DNA from: Deltaproteobacteria bacterium
GTDB lineage: Bacteria > Myxococcota_A > UBA9160 > SZUA-336
DNA: 64,000 nucleotides
Direction: 5' to 3'
Assembly: GCA_029261895.1 (NCBI GenBank)
Contig: JAJDAK010000017.1
Location: 1-64,000, forward strand
Shown: one piece after another, positions 17,329 to 26,362 of the stretch
How positions within the stretch are numbered: position 1 is the stretch's first letter
How the letters are laid out: each line of letters begins with the position of its first letter
Translations under genes and position numbers: made by a program
The notes under the pieces: generated by a model
Told to the model about the DNA's origin: nothing
The model's input: the letters and a program-made list of their open reading frames with translations, nothing else
The model's database searches: none

Positions 17329-18876
17329 TCATTTCTTTCCCTTCTTGCTATTCGAATTGGAAGAGTTGTTGGACTTCGCTTTTGAAGAACTCTTGCTTGA
17401 AGCGTTGCTCTTCGAGGACTTCTTAGCCTTGATATTCGCGATCTTCTCGGCATTCTTGGACTTCTTGACCACTTCCTTATCGACGTCCTCTACCGTGGCC
17501 TTATGCGCCGTTATGTTTCCGCGCAGAAGTTCGGGCTCGCCTGAGTCGTAACCCGTGCTAGGCCCGCCTACGATCTTCAGGTGGAACACGTCTGCTGGCG
17601 TTCCCGTATTCGCGTTTCCGGTGCCTGGGTTGCCAAAGTCGATTATCGTGACCTGACACATATTCATTGTGCGCTCATTGTTATCGAGCAGCGTTCGCAC
17701 GGTGCACGGAGCGACGAAGACGACGCCACCGTATCCGCTATAGATCGGATAGACCTGGTCGACATTGCCCTTCATCTTGACCTGTAACGGGCTCTGACCC
17801 TTGCTGGCCTTACCCTGATCACCATCGTTGTACTCCAGGTGAACTTCGAGATGGTTCTGTTTGGTCATGATATTAAACCCGAAGGAGTTCCGAGCCTTAG
17901 AGTGAAGATTCTCTGCGTCGGCCACCCCGCCGCCACCCGTGAACTTAACAAAGGCCATCATCGGAATGGGGTCGCTTATATCGCACTCGTCGCCAATGCC
18001 GTCGCCATCGGTATCGATTTGATCCGCATTCGCGACATCGATGCAGTTGTCCTCGGCATCCGGCACGCCGTCTTCGTCCGCATCAACTGGCTTCGACTTG
18101 AAGCTCTGAGCCTTGATGAACACATTGGAGTCCAAGATCATGTCCCCGGCATCGGCGATCGCCAGCTTAATATGGTGCAGCTGCCCCGGTGTGACGTTCG
18201 CTTGAACGGAAAGAACGATGGTCAGCCCGTCCATCTCGGTCGGAAAGCTTCCGCCTCCATCGGACAGATCGTTGTTTAGATAATACTGCGGATTGCTGAC
18301 GTTCTGGCCGAACGGGTTTCCGTTATTGACTGTGTTGATCGCGACCGCAACATCTGACCCCGGAAGCTTGGCAATATTCTCGCCGTCGAGGAAGAACCCG
18401 AACACATCGTTGAACGAGGAGTTAACCCATTCGTTGTACTCATCTGAGCTGAATACGTATTGAAACGTGATGATATCGGCTGTGGGGACGAACTCGAACT
18501 CAAGAACGGTGGCGTCGTAGGTAGTGTAACCTGGGATCAACGAGTTCAGCTGACTATCGCCAAATTGGTAGTTAACCTGCGTGATCGAGTCGCTGGAGTT
18601 GGTACCCGTGGCCTTCGCGATGTCGCCACTAGACAGCACGATACCGGAGTCAAATCCGATCGCGTCCATGCCGCCGCTGAAGAAACCAGCAGACACATCG
18701 GTACCCTGGAACTTGAAGTTACTCACTTCAATGTTCTCGCCCAACAGCTTATTAACTAGAAGTTGGGGATCGGCTTCATACTGTATGGTGAACGCAAAGC
18801 TAACCGGTGGCAGAACCAAGATTGCCATCAGGCTCGCCAATACGAGGTGCCTGAGGCACTGGTTTACGGTGGTCAT
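17329..18876 (-). CDS. Secreted choice-of-anchor L domain protein with Ca-binding repeats and Lys/Ser tail
   Basis: A 515-residue exported protein with signal peptide (about 1-28). Residues about 35-250 match the choice-of-anchor L domain: FSGGMDAIGFDSGIVLSSG, then YVFSSDEYNEWV and FGFFLDG. Two type-3 (EF-hand-like) calcium repeats follow (DADEDGVPDAEDNC, DTDGDGIGDECD, about 265-295). The last 60 residues are almost only Lys, Ser, Asn and Ala, a low-complexity basic tail that could bind polyanions or exopolysaccharide. Start supported by AGGAG eight bases before ATG. Two cyclic-di-GMP riboswitch aptamers lie in its leader, which argues for a role in matrix or surface attachment. Confidence 0.88.
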   Translation of the reverse strand: MTTVNQCLRHLVLASLMAILVLPPVSFAFTIQYEADPQLLVNKLLGENIEVSNFKFQGTDVSAGFFSGGMDAIGFDSGIVLSSGDIAKATGTNSSDSITQVNYQFGDSQLNSLIPGYTTYDATVLEFEFVPTADIITFQYVFSSDEYNEWVNSSFNDVFGFFLDGENIAKLPGSDVAVAINTVNNGNPFGQNVSNPQYYLNNDLSDGGGSFPTEMDGLTIVLSVQANVTPGQLHHIKLAIADAGDMILDSNVFIKAQSFKSKPVDADEDGVPDAEDNCIDVANADQIDTDGDGIGDECDISDPIPMMAFVKFTGGGGVADAENLHSKARNSFGFNIMTKQNHLEVHLEYNDGDQGKASKGQSPLQVKMKGNVDQVYPIYSGYGGVVFVAPCTVRTLLDNNERTMNMCQVTIIDFGNPGTGNANTGTPADVFHLKIVGGPSTGYDSGEPELLRGNITAHKATVEDVDKEVVKKSKNAEKIANIKAKKSSKSNASSKSSSKAKSNNSSNSNSKKGKK

Positions 18877-18993
18877 GATTACTCTCCTAAGGGTGTGCGC
18901 CGTATCAGCGAAACCACTACGTGGGCTTCACCGTAGCTGCACATAAGAGAGCGTCCAGGATCACTGAGACCATCGGCGTTCGCACTATGCACA

Positions 18994-19086
18994 ACTCCAT
19001 TCGGCAACCGTTCGACCCAAACCCGCAAAGGGTTGGGCACTGGCTTTGCGTCCCCGTATTGCTACGGATTTGCCTTTTCGTGGAGT
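18994..19086 (-). ncRNA. Cyclic-di-GMP-I (GEMM-I) riboswitch aptamer, proximal copy
   Basis: On the minus strand the conserved core is complete: GGCAAA, a hairpin closed by a GCAA tetraloop (CCGTA/TACGG), then GACGCAAAGCC and a second hairpin ending near GGGTCGAACGG. The closing stem is ACTCCA/TGGAGT. These are the core features of class I cyclic-di-GMP riboswitches, including the GNRA tetraloop that docks in the second helix. It ends 117 bases before the start of the choice-of-anchor L gene. No clear terminator hairpin with a U-run is visible in that leader, so the switching mode is open. Confidence 0.92.
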
Positions 19087-19273
19087 AGGAAGGCCTTACC
19101 CCATCTTGTTACGTTCCCGCAACCTTCACGCAAACTCTTATCAATACGTCTACCGCACGCACGAAACCTAGGAATAGGATGTGCGTCCGGTAGATGTAAA
19201 AAATAGGTATTAGAAGATGGGGAAGTGTTGACCGCTAATGTTGGGTCATAGACATGCAGATACACCTTCCCCG

Positions 19274-19374
19274 TCTCCTTTCGATAGCCGTTCGACCCTT
19301 GTCGTGTTCGTAGAACACAACATGAGGGCACTGGCTTTGCGTCCCCGCGTTACCGCGAGTTTGCCTTTTCGAGA
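19274..19374 (-). ncRNA. Cyclic-di-GMP-I (GEMM-I) riboswitch aptamer, distal copy
   Basis: A second aptamer, 187 bases upstream of the first. It has the same core, GGCAAAC, a stem with GTAA tetraloop (CGCG/CGCG), GACGCAAAGCCAGTGCCC, and the distal hairpin with GGGTCGAACGG. The closing stem is weaker than in the proximal copy. Stems differ in sequence between the copies while pairing is kept, which supports both as functional RNAs. It must belong to the leader of the minus-strand gene, since the next minus-strand gene upstream ends at 19567. Confidence 0.9.
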
Positions 19375-19566
19375 AGCAGAGCCTCGTAGGCACCTGCCAG
19401 CCCGATGGCCGAAGCTCATTCAATCTGGGCTGCGACCATTAATTACCAAAGTACCCTATCGGTACTGACAGGGATGTACTTTAGTGCTCACAAGCAGCCA
19501 TTCCCGCCCAGAGAAATACTTCATGGCCGTTGATACAAGAAGTCTGAGAACCCTCTTGGGACGGAA
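19375..19566. other. Intergenic stretch, probable promoter region of riboswitch transcript
   Basis: No gene or repeat was found here. By position it should hold the promoter of the riboswitch leader and the end of the upstream secreted-protein transcript. I saw no convincing -35/-10 pair and do not assign one. The stretch between the two aptamers (19087-19273) likewise shows no coding or repeat structure. Confidence 0.4.
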
Positions 19567-20901
19567 CTATCTCTTGTAATCGTAGAGCAGCCAGTCGCGA
19601 TTGCCGTTGCGATCGGCGGTGCCGAAGGTGAAGAGATTCGAGCCTTTGGCAATGGCACCGGTCACCTCGTCGTCACCTTCCACATCGATCAGCGTCTCCC
19701 AGAGAATCTCGCCGGTGTGGAAGGAGTAATTGCGTCCAAAAAGATCGCCGTCGCCGCCACCCGAGTCGAGCCGTCCGAAGGCGAAGACCGACTTGCTGCC
19801 GAACGTCGTGATGGCGCTCGCACGATCGACGCCACCGGTATCGACGACGTCGGTCCACATTTCAGCTCCGGTAAACGTGGCGTAGCCACGAATGAAGAAA
19901 TCTCCGTCGGCTTCTCCAGCCATGAAGACACAGGGCCCAAGCCCCGCGACACCCGCGGCGATATCCGTTGCGCCGCTGTCGACCGTGGCCTCCCATTGAA
20001 AGTCTCCGGTCTTCGCTCTATAGGTACGAATTCTCATGTTCTGGTTTCCTGCGCTGGTCACGTTCCCAGCGATGGAGACTCGGCTACCCACGGCGGAAAT
20101 TCCGGTAAGGACATCGTCTTCGCCATCAACATCGATCTGATCCGACCAGAGCAGCGTTTTGTCTTTCCGTTTGTAGGAACGGATGAGCCAGTCCTGGTTG
20201 CCGCTTCCGTCCTCCGCAACCCCCCCGACGATCAAAGTTGAGCCCTTCACCGCGAGATGCGTGGCACCACCAGCATGAGAAATGGCATCGGTCGGGTAGT
20301 CTTCCCAGAAAAGGTTCCCGGCCTTGGCGTCGTAGTAACGTATCAGCCAACGTGTCAGTCCCGTAGAGGCTTCCGTCGTGGAGCCCACGACAAAACCGTG
20401 TCGCCCTTTCAAGAACACATCATTGGCTTGGGCCTTGTCATCTCCTAGGTCCACCTCGTCGTCCCAAAAAAGCGTGCCCTTTCGGGCGTCGTAGACGCGC
20501 ACCAACCAATTGTCGCCACCCGAGGCAGTTTCGCGTGAGCCGACCGCAAAAACACGATTTCCGCTGGCCGAGACCGCGCGTAGATCCACCTTCCCGTCGG
20601 GGTTCACAAACTCGTCTGACCAGATGATCGCGCCTCCGCCCTTTACGTCGTGGGCACGGACGATCCAGGTGTCTTGGGGAGAGTTTGGCGATGAGCTTCC
20701 CATACCGACTGCGATGACGATGCGCTGGCCTCGAATATCCATGTCGTTGATCACATCGACCTCACCAGCCAGGTCGAAACGATCCTGCCAGATGATGTCT
20801 CCCGAAGCCGCTCCCGCGGTCGTTGCAAGAAGCGGGGAGAGTGCCAGCACCGCTATTGCGAAAAACCATCTCATCTCGATCCGGTAGTCGACATGGAACA
20901 T
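19567..20901 (-). CDS. Secreted PQQ-like beta-propeller protein
   Basis: A 444-residue protein with a signal peptide. The start at 20901 has a good ribosome binding site (AGAGGTG); an alternative ATG at 20874 would give a shorter, more typical leader. The body consists of about eight repeats of roughly 45-50 residues with patterns such as DNWLVRVYDARKGTLFWDDEVDLGDD, RWLIRYYDAKAGNLFWED and DWLIRSYKRKDKTLLWSDQ. This is the PQQ-type tryptophan-docking propeller. No catalytic site is seen. Probably surface or periplasmic; function unknown. Confidence 0.82.
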   Translation of the reverse strand: MFHVDYRIEMRWFFAIAVLALSPLLATTAGAASGDIIWQDRFDLAGEVDVINDMDIRGQRIVIAVGMGSSSPNSPQDTWIVRAHDVKGGGAIIWSDEFVNPDGKVDLRAVSASGNRVFAVGSRETASGGDNWLVRVYDARKGTLFWDDEVDLGDDKAQANDVFLKGRHGFVVGSTTEASTGLTRWLIRYYDAKAGNLFWEDYPTDAISHAGGATHLAVKGSTLIVGGVAEDGSGNQDWLIRSYKRKDKTLLWSDQIDVDGEDDVLTGISAVGSRVSIAGNVTSAGNQNMRIRTYRAKTGDFQWEATVDSGATDIAAGVAGLGPCVFMAGEADGDFFIRGYATFTGAEMWTDVVDTGGVDRASAITTFGSKSVFAFGRLDSGGGDGDLFGRNYSFHTGEILWETLIDVEGDDEVTGAIAKGSNLFTFGTADRNGNRDWLLYDYKR

Positions 20902-20942
20902 CGTTCACCTCTTATACATAAAGAAAATACCGGGATGTAAGC

Positions 20943-21764
20943 CTAGGGGTTTTGGATTCTGACTCCGAGCGTTGCAAAACGATCTCCGTTCGGATCGTAG
21001 ACGTCGGCCCTCAAAACCTCGACAACGTCACCGTCCGTCAAGCCGAGGTTTTCATCCACCTCACCACTGTCGTTAATGATGTCAAAGAAGAATGTTTCGA
21101 CGATGGGAGCAACTCCGTTGACGGCAAGCTCGAGCTCGAGCCTATTGCCGCTTGCGTTGATGTCTTCCCCCAGAGCGTCGCGAAGCTTGTCGAAGCGGAC
21201 ATGCAGCTCGCCACCCTTCTTCGATTTGATAGAAATGTCGGAGTCCCGCGTGGGAGCCACTCGAATAAAGCTTCCCTCTTCGACCTGGACGATCGCTGAA
21301 GCCAACGCCTTGGTCGGACCCTTTCCGGCGATGAGACCGAGTGTGGCGAAGGGCTCGCCGCCTTGATCCTCAGCCACGATCTCCAAGATCTCAATGATGT
21401 CGGGCCTCACAAGGCCGAGCAGCGCCTTGCCGATCTTGCCGTTGCCGTTGATGATGTCGAACGGAAACTGCAGCGACTGTGGAACGCCATTCAATATGAC
21501 CTCCATCCGCAGCGTGTTCCCGAGGGCGGTGATCTTATTGCCGCCTGCATCCACGGCCCGCTTAAGCTTGAATTTAAGCTTGCCGCCATTTCCGGAACTA
21601 AGACTTAACCGGAGATTCGTCTTGGGCCCGTACTTGACGGGTGAGACGCTGCCATCCACTGCGATCAGTGTGGCACTGAGTGAGGTTTGATGAGCCGCGG
21701 CGGGGCTGGAAAGACCGACGCACACGACAGCCACGAAAAGCCAAAACGCTGAGTGTAGTCTCAT
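20943..21764 (-). CDS. Secreted protein made of two tandem copies of one ~95-residue domain
   Basis: A 273-residue protein with signal peptide (ends about SPAAAH). Two halves align clearly: the first contains GGKLKFKLKRA, ITALGNTLRMEVILNGV, FPFDIINGNGK and GEPFATLGL; the second GGELHVRFDKL, INASGNRLELELAVNGV, FFFDIINDSGE and GDRFATLGV. The repeat unit is beta-rich and I do not recognise it. It is 41 bases downstream of the propeller gene start region on the same strand and is transcribed toward it, so both may be one unit with this gene first. Confidence 0.82.
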   Translation of the reverse strand: MRLHSAFWLFVAVVCVGLSSPAAAHQTSLSATLIAVDGSVSPVKYGPKTNLRLSLSSGNGGKLKFKLKRAVDAGGNKITALGNTLRMEVILNGVPQSLQFPFDIINGNGKIGKALLGLVRPDIIEILEIVAEDQGGEPFATLGLIAGKGPTKALASAIVQVEEGSFIRVAPTRDSDISIKSKKGGELHVRFDKLRDALGEDINASGNRLELELAVNGVAPIVETFFFDIINDSGEVDENLGLTDGDVVEVLRADVYDPNGDRFATLGVRIQNP

Positions 21765-21910
21765 AGGAGGATTCTGTCAGAGTTGGATAGATTTTTTCAA
21801 CTCTAAATCTCAGGAGCGTGCAGTATTCGATATCTGAAGCACCCTTTGCCCTCTTCGGGAATACACGTTCATTCACGATCAGGAACATTCCGAGTACGAC
21901 TCCCCCTGCT

Positions 21911-22201
21911 CTAAGTGGCCCCAAGCGAATCAAGCTCCAATAGTCGCTGCAGCGTTTCTTCTAGCACCTGTAGTTGCTGACGCGAAAAGTCAGACCGCGT
22001 AAACAACATGGATTCAGCGGCGATTCCCGATAGAACCATGAAGAAAAAGCGCTCGGCTAACACTCCTTTCTGCGGAGCAAGACGCACGTCATCGAAGAGT
22101 TCTTTCCAAATGCGATGTAGGCGGCGCGCAACGTAGCGTTCCGATTTAGAATCGGCGCCGGACCCGTGTTTGCGACGAGACAGGCTGCAATGCTGTTTGG
22201 A
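21911..22201 (-). pseudogene. C-terminal fragment of a TetR-like regulator
   Basis: A 97-codon open stretch without a start codon. It reads SERYVARRLHRIWKELFDD, then FFMVLSGIAAESMLF and RQQLQVLEETLQRLLEL, the helical pattern of a TetR ligand domain end. No helix-turn-helix precedes it: the frame is closed by TGA at 22202-22204. It looks like the relic of a regulator. The likeness is to a fold pattern, not to a motif, so the family name is uncertain. Confidence 0.4.
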
Positions 22202-22416
22202 TCAACGACACCTCAATCGGAAGTAGTGCGCAGATGTCGACGACCACCGGCTTGATTTATGGCTGGGGTCCCGATCCCAATGAGACCAGCCTCGATGCCT
22301 TCTACTTTACGGCAAACGATTGGCAAACAGGCGACGAGGTTTTTCGCATTTATGGCGGGAATGGTATCCAGTTCAATCCGGTTCTCGGCCTGGAGTGGAT
22401 CCGTCTAATTCGAGAA
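22165..22416 (+). pseudogene. Possible C-terminal remnant of a secreted protein
   Basis: A forward frame with protein-like composition (WINDTSIGSS, GLIYGWGPDPNETSLD, AFYFTANDWQTGDEVF, RIYGGNGIQFNP) that overlaps the TetR-like relic on the other strand and runs into the convergent esterase gene. It has no proper start; an ATG at 22234 is internal. Looks like debris from a recombination or deletion event. The stretch 21765-21910 holds nothing I can name. Confidence 0.3.
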
Positions 22417-25035
22417 ATACGGTATAGGCAGTGCTTTGAATCCCAACACGGCACCGCTTCCGTCTTCACCGATCACCCAGCCCGAATCGGGTCGTGTGCC
22501 GTACGAATAGGAAACCGTGGTTCCGCTTGGTGCCGGTGACGCAAGCCGGATCAGTATCTGTTGACCGCTGAGTGTCGCGTTGATGATGGATAGATCTGTA
22601 CCCAACTCATTTCGTACACGATATAGATCGGCCAGGCGATCATCATCGGCGGAGATCGCTTTGTCGTAACTCAAAACGATTTCGGTACCGGCACCTTCCA
22701 ACGCGATCGCGAGTAATTTCGGTTCGACACTTGTCGCGATACCGTAGCTTTCTTTCGCGATCGCACGCGCCAAGCGTTCTCCAACCTGCTTCTGGCCCGC
22801 AAACGTGAGATGGAGGCCGTCGTTATCGGCGTCAAGAAGACTGACAACGGTTGCGTGTGGATCACTCAACGCGAACTGCCGATGGGCTTCGCGAATAGCC
22901 ACAACACCGTCGGTAACTGCCGGGTCGTCCCAGCTCGCAAGCTGACAGATACCCACGAAGAGTTCTGGACTGTTGAGATCGTCGCGGAACCAGCTGACGA
23001 GTCGATTCAAGTTTGCAAGGTAGTCCGGGGTACTGGAGCTAATGTCGGACTCCCCTTGATACCAGAGCAAACCGCGAATCGGATGTGAATAGCCTTGCGC
23101 CAGCACGCTGTACAACGCCGTGCCATAGAGACGATCACGATCGACAGGACTCGCGTCGTTTCGTCGCCAATGACAAGACGGCGGCGTGCACGGTTCTTCC
23201 GTCATGATGCTCGAGCCGCCCTTGGCGGCGGGAATGATGCCGACCGGTACACCGGTCAAATCGGCCAGTTCCTTGCCAAAGCGCAGCATCGGTGAGTGGC
23301 GCGCAAAGACGTCCATACCAATCCCGTCCACCGAAGGCAGCGCCCTGTCCATAGGCTCACGTCCCATCTGCCAACGCTGGTCATTACCAAAGAGATGAAC
23401 ACGTGCATCCGGCGCTTCGGCCAGCACTGACTGCTCACCGAAAACCCAGCCCGACATATTCGACTGACCACCCGCAATGTACATATCTCCGACGGCGATC
23501 GAAACGACCGTCTGACTCGCGACGACTTCGCTGTTTACGGGATTGACCAGTCGCAACGTAACGTCGTAGTTGCCCCCGGTGGGAACCGCGGCCAGCGTGA
23601 CGACAGACAGAGAAGGTTTGGACGAAGCGGATCGAACATGCTGTTGCTCACTGAAGTCAAAACCGACCAAGGGTTGACCGCTATCCGTATCTGCAACGCG
23701 AAGCTCCATGCGAACGTTCTGTTGAGCTTGATAGATAAACAGGATCTGGATGTCTACGTCATTGTTAGGGCCGCGCTGAAAAAGCTTCCAATCCACCAGG
23801 CCGCTCGGCGTGTTTAGCGCACAGAGCGCGTCATCAAGCAGATCACCCTTCCCATCATCATCCGTATCTGGGCGCGTTGGATCGCTGCAGAGCAGACGCT
23901 CCCAAAGATCTTTCAGACCGTCGCCATCGCTATCGGGGGAACTCGGATCAGAACCTGATGCGATCTCGTCGTGAAACCGCACACCGTCCCGATCCAGGTC
24001 GGAAAAGCCGTCGATCTTTCCGTCGCCGTCACTATCTCGTACGAACGGATCTAAACCCAGAAACACCTCGACCGCGTCACTTAGGAAATCACCATCGGTG
24101 TCCGCGAAGAACATCGCCAACAAGCCTTCGGTCTTGGGGAACGCCGATTCGGTCGTATTGGACAGGCCGTCGCCATCGAAATCGTCCAGGCCATCAACGA
24201 TGCCGTTCCCATTGCTATCGGGATCCAAGGGGTGACCGATGCCAAGCACATCCCAACCCGCCCAGTCATGCTGATCGGGAATGCCATCGTCATCGCTGTC
24301 TGGATCCAAAAGGTCCATACCCGCAGCTTGCTCCTGCGCATCGGTGACGCCGTCTGCATCCTGATCCACCGCAGCCACAAAGATCTGTTCCGTGAACTGT
24401 CCCCCACCATCTGCAACACGAAGCGTTATCAGGTTGTCGCCCGCATGCAGTGGAATGACCGCAATAAACCCGAAGATGTTCAGCGGAATCACGCCGCCAC
24501 TGCCATCGTCATTGGCCCAGCTCACCTGAAGATCTGCGGCGGGCGTAATATTGTCGGCCGCACCGATCGCCAGTAGCAGACTGAGCTCAGTGACATTGAC
24601 CACGGGGGAGACGCCGAACGTAGGCGGAAGCTGCGGTATTGCCACGTGGAGTGACGGTGCTTCAACCGGACCCCATTCAACGTCACAACTCGTCGACATC
24701 GAATTCCCTGACGCATCGGTTACGTGAGCGGTGATACGATTCACACCTTCCAAGAGCGAAACATCGGCCCACCAGCCAAACATCGAGGGTTGAAGGGTTC
24801 CGACTCCGCCGCGGTCGTTCTCCCAGGTCGTCACGAGCTCAGTCGGGGATGTCTCCAGATCGTACGGAATCGTAGAAATGCGCAACGTACTTGTCGTGGC
24901 CGTTGCCGGACAAGTCACGGGACTCACGAAAACAATACTCGGCGGTTCGTCGGCCGAGACCGGCAACGCTAGAACACAAGAAACGAGCAGCAAGAATCGA
25001 AAATACAGCATCCGCATCCACCTCAGTACAAACAT
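22405..25035 (-). CDS. Secreted SASA/CE6-type carbohydrate esterase with type-3 calcium repeats
   Basis: An 876-residue protein with signal peptide (about 1-28). The N-terminal third has two immunoglobulin-like beta domains, then about six type-3 calcium repeats (DADGVTDAQEQ, DSDDDGIPDQHD, DADGDFLSD-like, DSDGDGLKDLWE). The C-terminal part is an SGNH-like hydrolase of the SASA family: GGQSNMSGW supplies the serine, LLWYQGESD the block with Gly/Glu, and DGLHLTFAGQ the late histidine. Such enzymes deacetylate sialic acids or xylan. Start may also be the ATG at residue 7 or 9. It is followed on its 3' side by gene debris. Confidence 0.87.
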   Translation of the reverse strand: MFVLRWMRMLYFRFLLLVSCVLALPVSADEPPSIVFVSPVTCPATATTSTLRISTIPYDLETSPTELVTTWENDRGGVGTLQPSMFGWWADVSLLEGVNRITAHVTDASGNSMSTSCDVEWGPVEAPSLHVAIPQLPPTFGVSPVVNVTELSLLLAIGAADNITPAADLQVSWANDDGSGGVIPLNIFGFIAVIPLHAGDNLITLRVADGGGQFTEQIFVAAVDQDADGVTDAQEQAAGMDLLDPDSDDDGIPDQHDWAGWDVLGIGHPLDPDSNGNGIVDGLDDFDGDGLSNTTESAFPKTEGLLAMFFADTDGDFLSDAVEVFLGLDPFVRDSDGDGKIDGFSDLDRDGVRFHDEIASGSDPSSPDSDGDGLKDLWERLLCSDPTRPDTDDDGKGDLLDDALCALNTPSGLVDWKLFQRGPNNDVDIQILFIYQAQQNVRMELRVADTDSGQPLVGFDFSEQQHVRSASSKPSLSVVTLAAVPTGGNYDVTLRLVNPVNSEVVASQTVVSIAVGDMYIAGGQSNMSGWVFGEQSVLAEAPDARVHLFGNDQRWQMGREPMDRALPSVDGIGMDVFARHSPMLRFGKELADLTGVPVGIIPAAKGGSSIMTEEPCTPPSCHWRRNDASPVDRDRLYGTALYSVLAQGYSHPIRGLLWYQGESDISSSTPDYLANLNRLVSWFRDDLNSPELFVGICQLASWDDPAVTDGVVAIREAHRQFALSDPHATVVSLLDADNDGLHLTFAGQKQVGERLARAIAKESYGIATSVEPKLLAIALEGAGTEIVLSYDKAISADDDRLADLYRVRNELGTDLSIINATLSGQQILIRLASPAPSGTTVSYSYGTRPDSGWVIGEDGSGAVLGFKALPIPYFSN

Positions 25036-25171
25036 GATTGTAGCGGAAACGAGGTGGTCTATGTGCCGATCTTCTTCCCAGATAGTCCTATTTCACTAGA
25101 CAATTGCAGCGACGTTGCGCATCGACATCACATCTCTGACGACATGCGCAACGGTTGCGCAACACTTTGAT

Positions 25172-26362
25172 TCAGTTCACGTCGTTCAAGGGGCAACGAA
25201 TACCGTCGGGATCATCGATGAGTCCCACACAACGGTTACAATGTGTGCAGCCATTCTTGTAGGCGGGATCTTGCATCATGCTGCGTACGAAGTCCGGATC
25301 TTTGATCAGCGGACGACCTAACTGAATGAAGTCAAACCCCTCGCGCATGACCTGGTTCACACTTTCCAGCGTACAACAACCACCGATGTAAACGACCGAG
25401 CATTGTACGGCTTCACGTATCCGCTTCGCCGCATCGAGGAAGTAGAGTTCCTCGTACGGATAATCACGAAAGAGTTTCGGCCCCATCAACCGAAGCCCAA
25501 GCCGGGCGATGGGGTTTTTCTCCTGTTCGATCATACCGTGCGCAATGCTCTCCCCCCGGAACATGAGCATGGGATTGAAGCTGCTGGTCCCGCCACTGGT
25601 CACGATCGCATCGATGCCACCGCGATCGAGTAGCGACGCGACTTGTACGCCCTCTTCCCAGCTCACGCCGCCCTTCACACCATCGGACATACTGATCTTG
25701 CCGAGGACCGGGAAATCATCGCCGACGGCTTTGCGTACCGCTTCGAGCGCGCGGAGTGGTACACGCATGCGGTTCTCAAAACTTCCGCCGTATTCGTCGG
25801 TTCGCCGATTCGTGCGACGGCTGATGAATTGACTCAGCGCATAGCCATGACCGAAGTGCATCTCGATCGCATCAAAACCAATGCGTTTCATTGTTGTGGC
25901 TGCATCGGCGAAAGTCGTGACGAGGTGGTCGATATCGTCGTGGCCCATCTCACCGGCAAATGGCATCCCGCTCGGAATACCCAGCATATTGAGTTGACGC
26001 GACGGCCCCAGGGGACGCTTGATCCGTTGCAACTTCCGATTCTTCGAAAAGTTGCCGCAATGAACCAGCTGACCCGAAACCCGCGCGCCTGCAGCTTGAA
26101 CTTCAGTAACGAGCGCGCGCAGCTGCGGCACAATCTCTTCGTGGATGTACATCGTGCGGTCGTGCAAGCGGCCATCGGCTTCGGAGGCGCAGTACGCGAT
26201 CGTCGTCATCGCGACCCCGCCCTCGGCAAGCCGGCGATGAAACGCGGTTAGCTTCTCACCCGGTACACCGTTCGGTGACTTCCCCTCGAACGTTGCCGCC
26301 TTAAGAATACGGTTCTTAAGTTCGAGCGAACCCAGTCGTCCGGATGTGAAAGCTGTACTCAT
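25172..26362 (-). CDS. NADH:flavin oxidoreductase, Old Yellow Enzyme family with Fe-S motif
   Basis: A 396-residue TIM-barrel flavoenzyme. Family signs are IEMHFGHGYALSQFISRRTNRRTDEYGGSFENR (given in part: HFGHGYALSQF, DEYGGSFENR) with the catalytic His pair, and a late CTHCNRCVG then C, the four-cysteine pattern of the 2,4-dienoyl-CoA-reductase branch that binds a 4Fe-4S cluster. But the C-terminal pyridine-nucleotide domain of that branch is absent, so electrons must come from a partner. It reduces activated C=C bonds; the substrate is unknown. Confidence 0.93.
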   Translation of the reverse strand: MSTAFTSGRLGSLELKNRILKAATFEGKSPNGVPGEKLTAFHRRLAEGGVAMTTIAYCASEADGRLHDRTMYIHEEIVPQLRALVTEVQAAGARVSGQLVHCGNFSKNRKLQRIKRPLGPSRQLNMLGIPSGMPFAGEMGHDDIDHLVTTFADAATTMKRIGFDAIEMHFGHGYALSQFISRRTNRRTDEYGGSFENRMRVPLRALEAVRKAVGDDFPVLGKISMSDGVKGGVSWEEGVQVASLLDRGGIDAIVTSGGTSSFNPMLMFRGESIAHGMIEQEKNPIARLGLRLMGPKLFRDYPYEELYFLDAAKRIREAVQCSVVYIGGCCTLESVNQVMREGFDFIQLGRPLIKDPDFVRSMMQDPAYKNGCTHCNRCVGLIDDPDGIRCPLNDVN

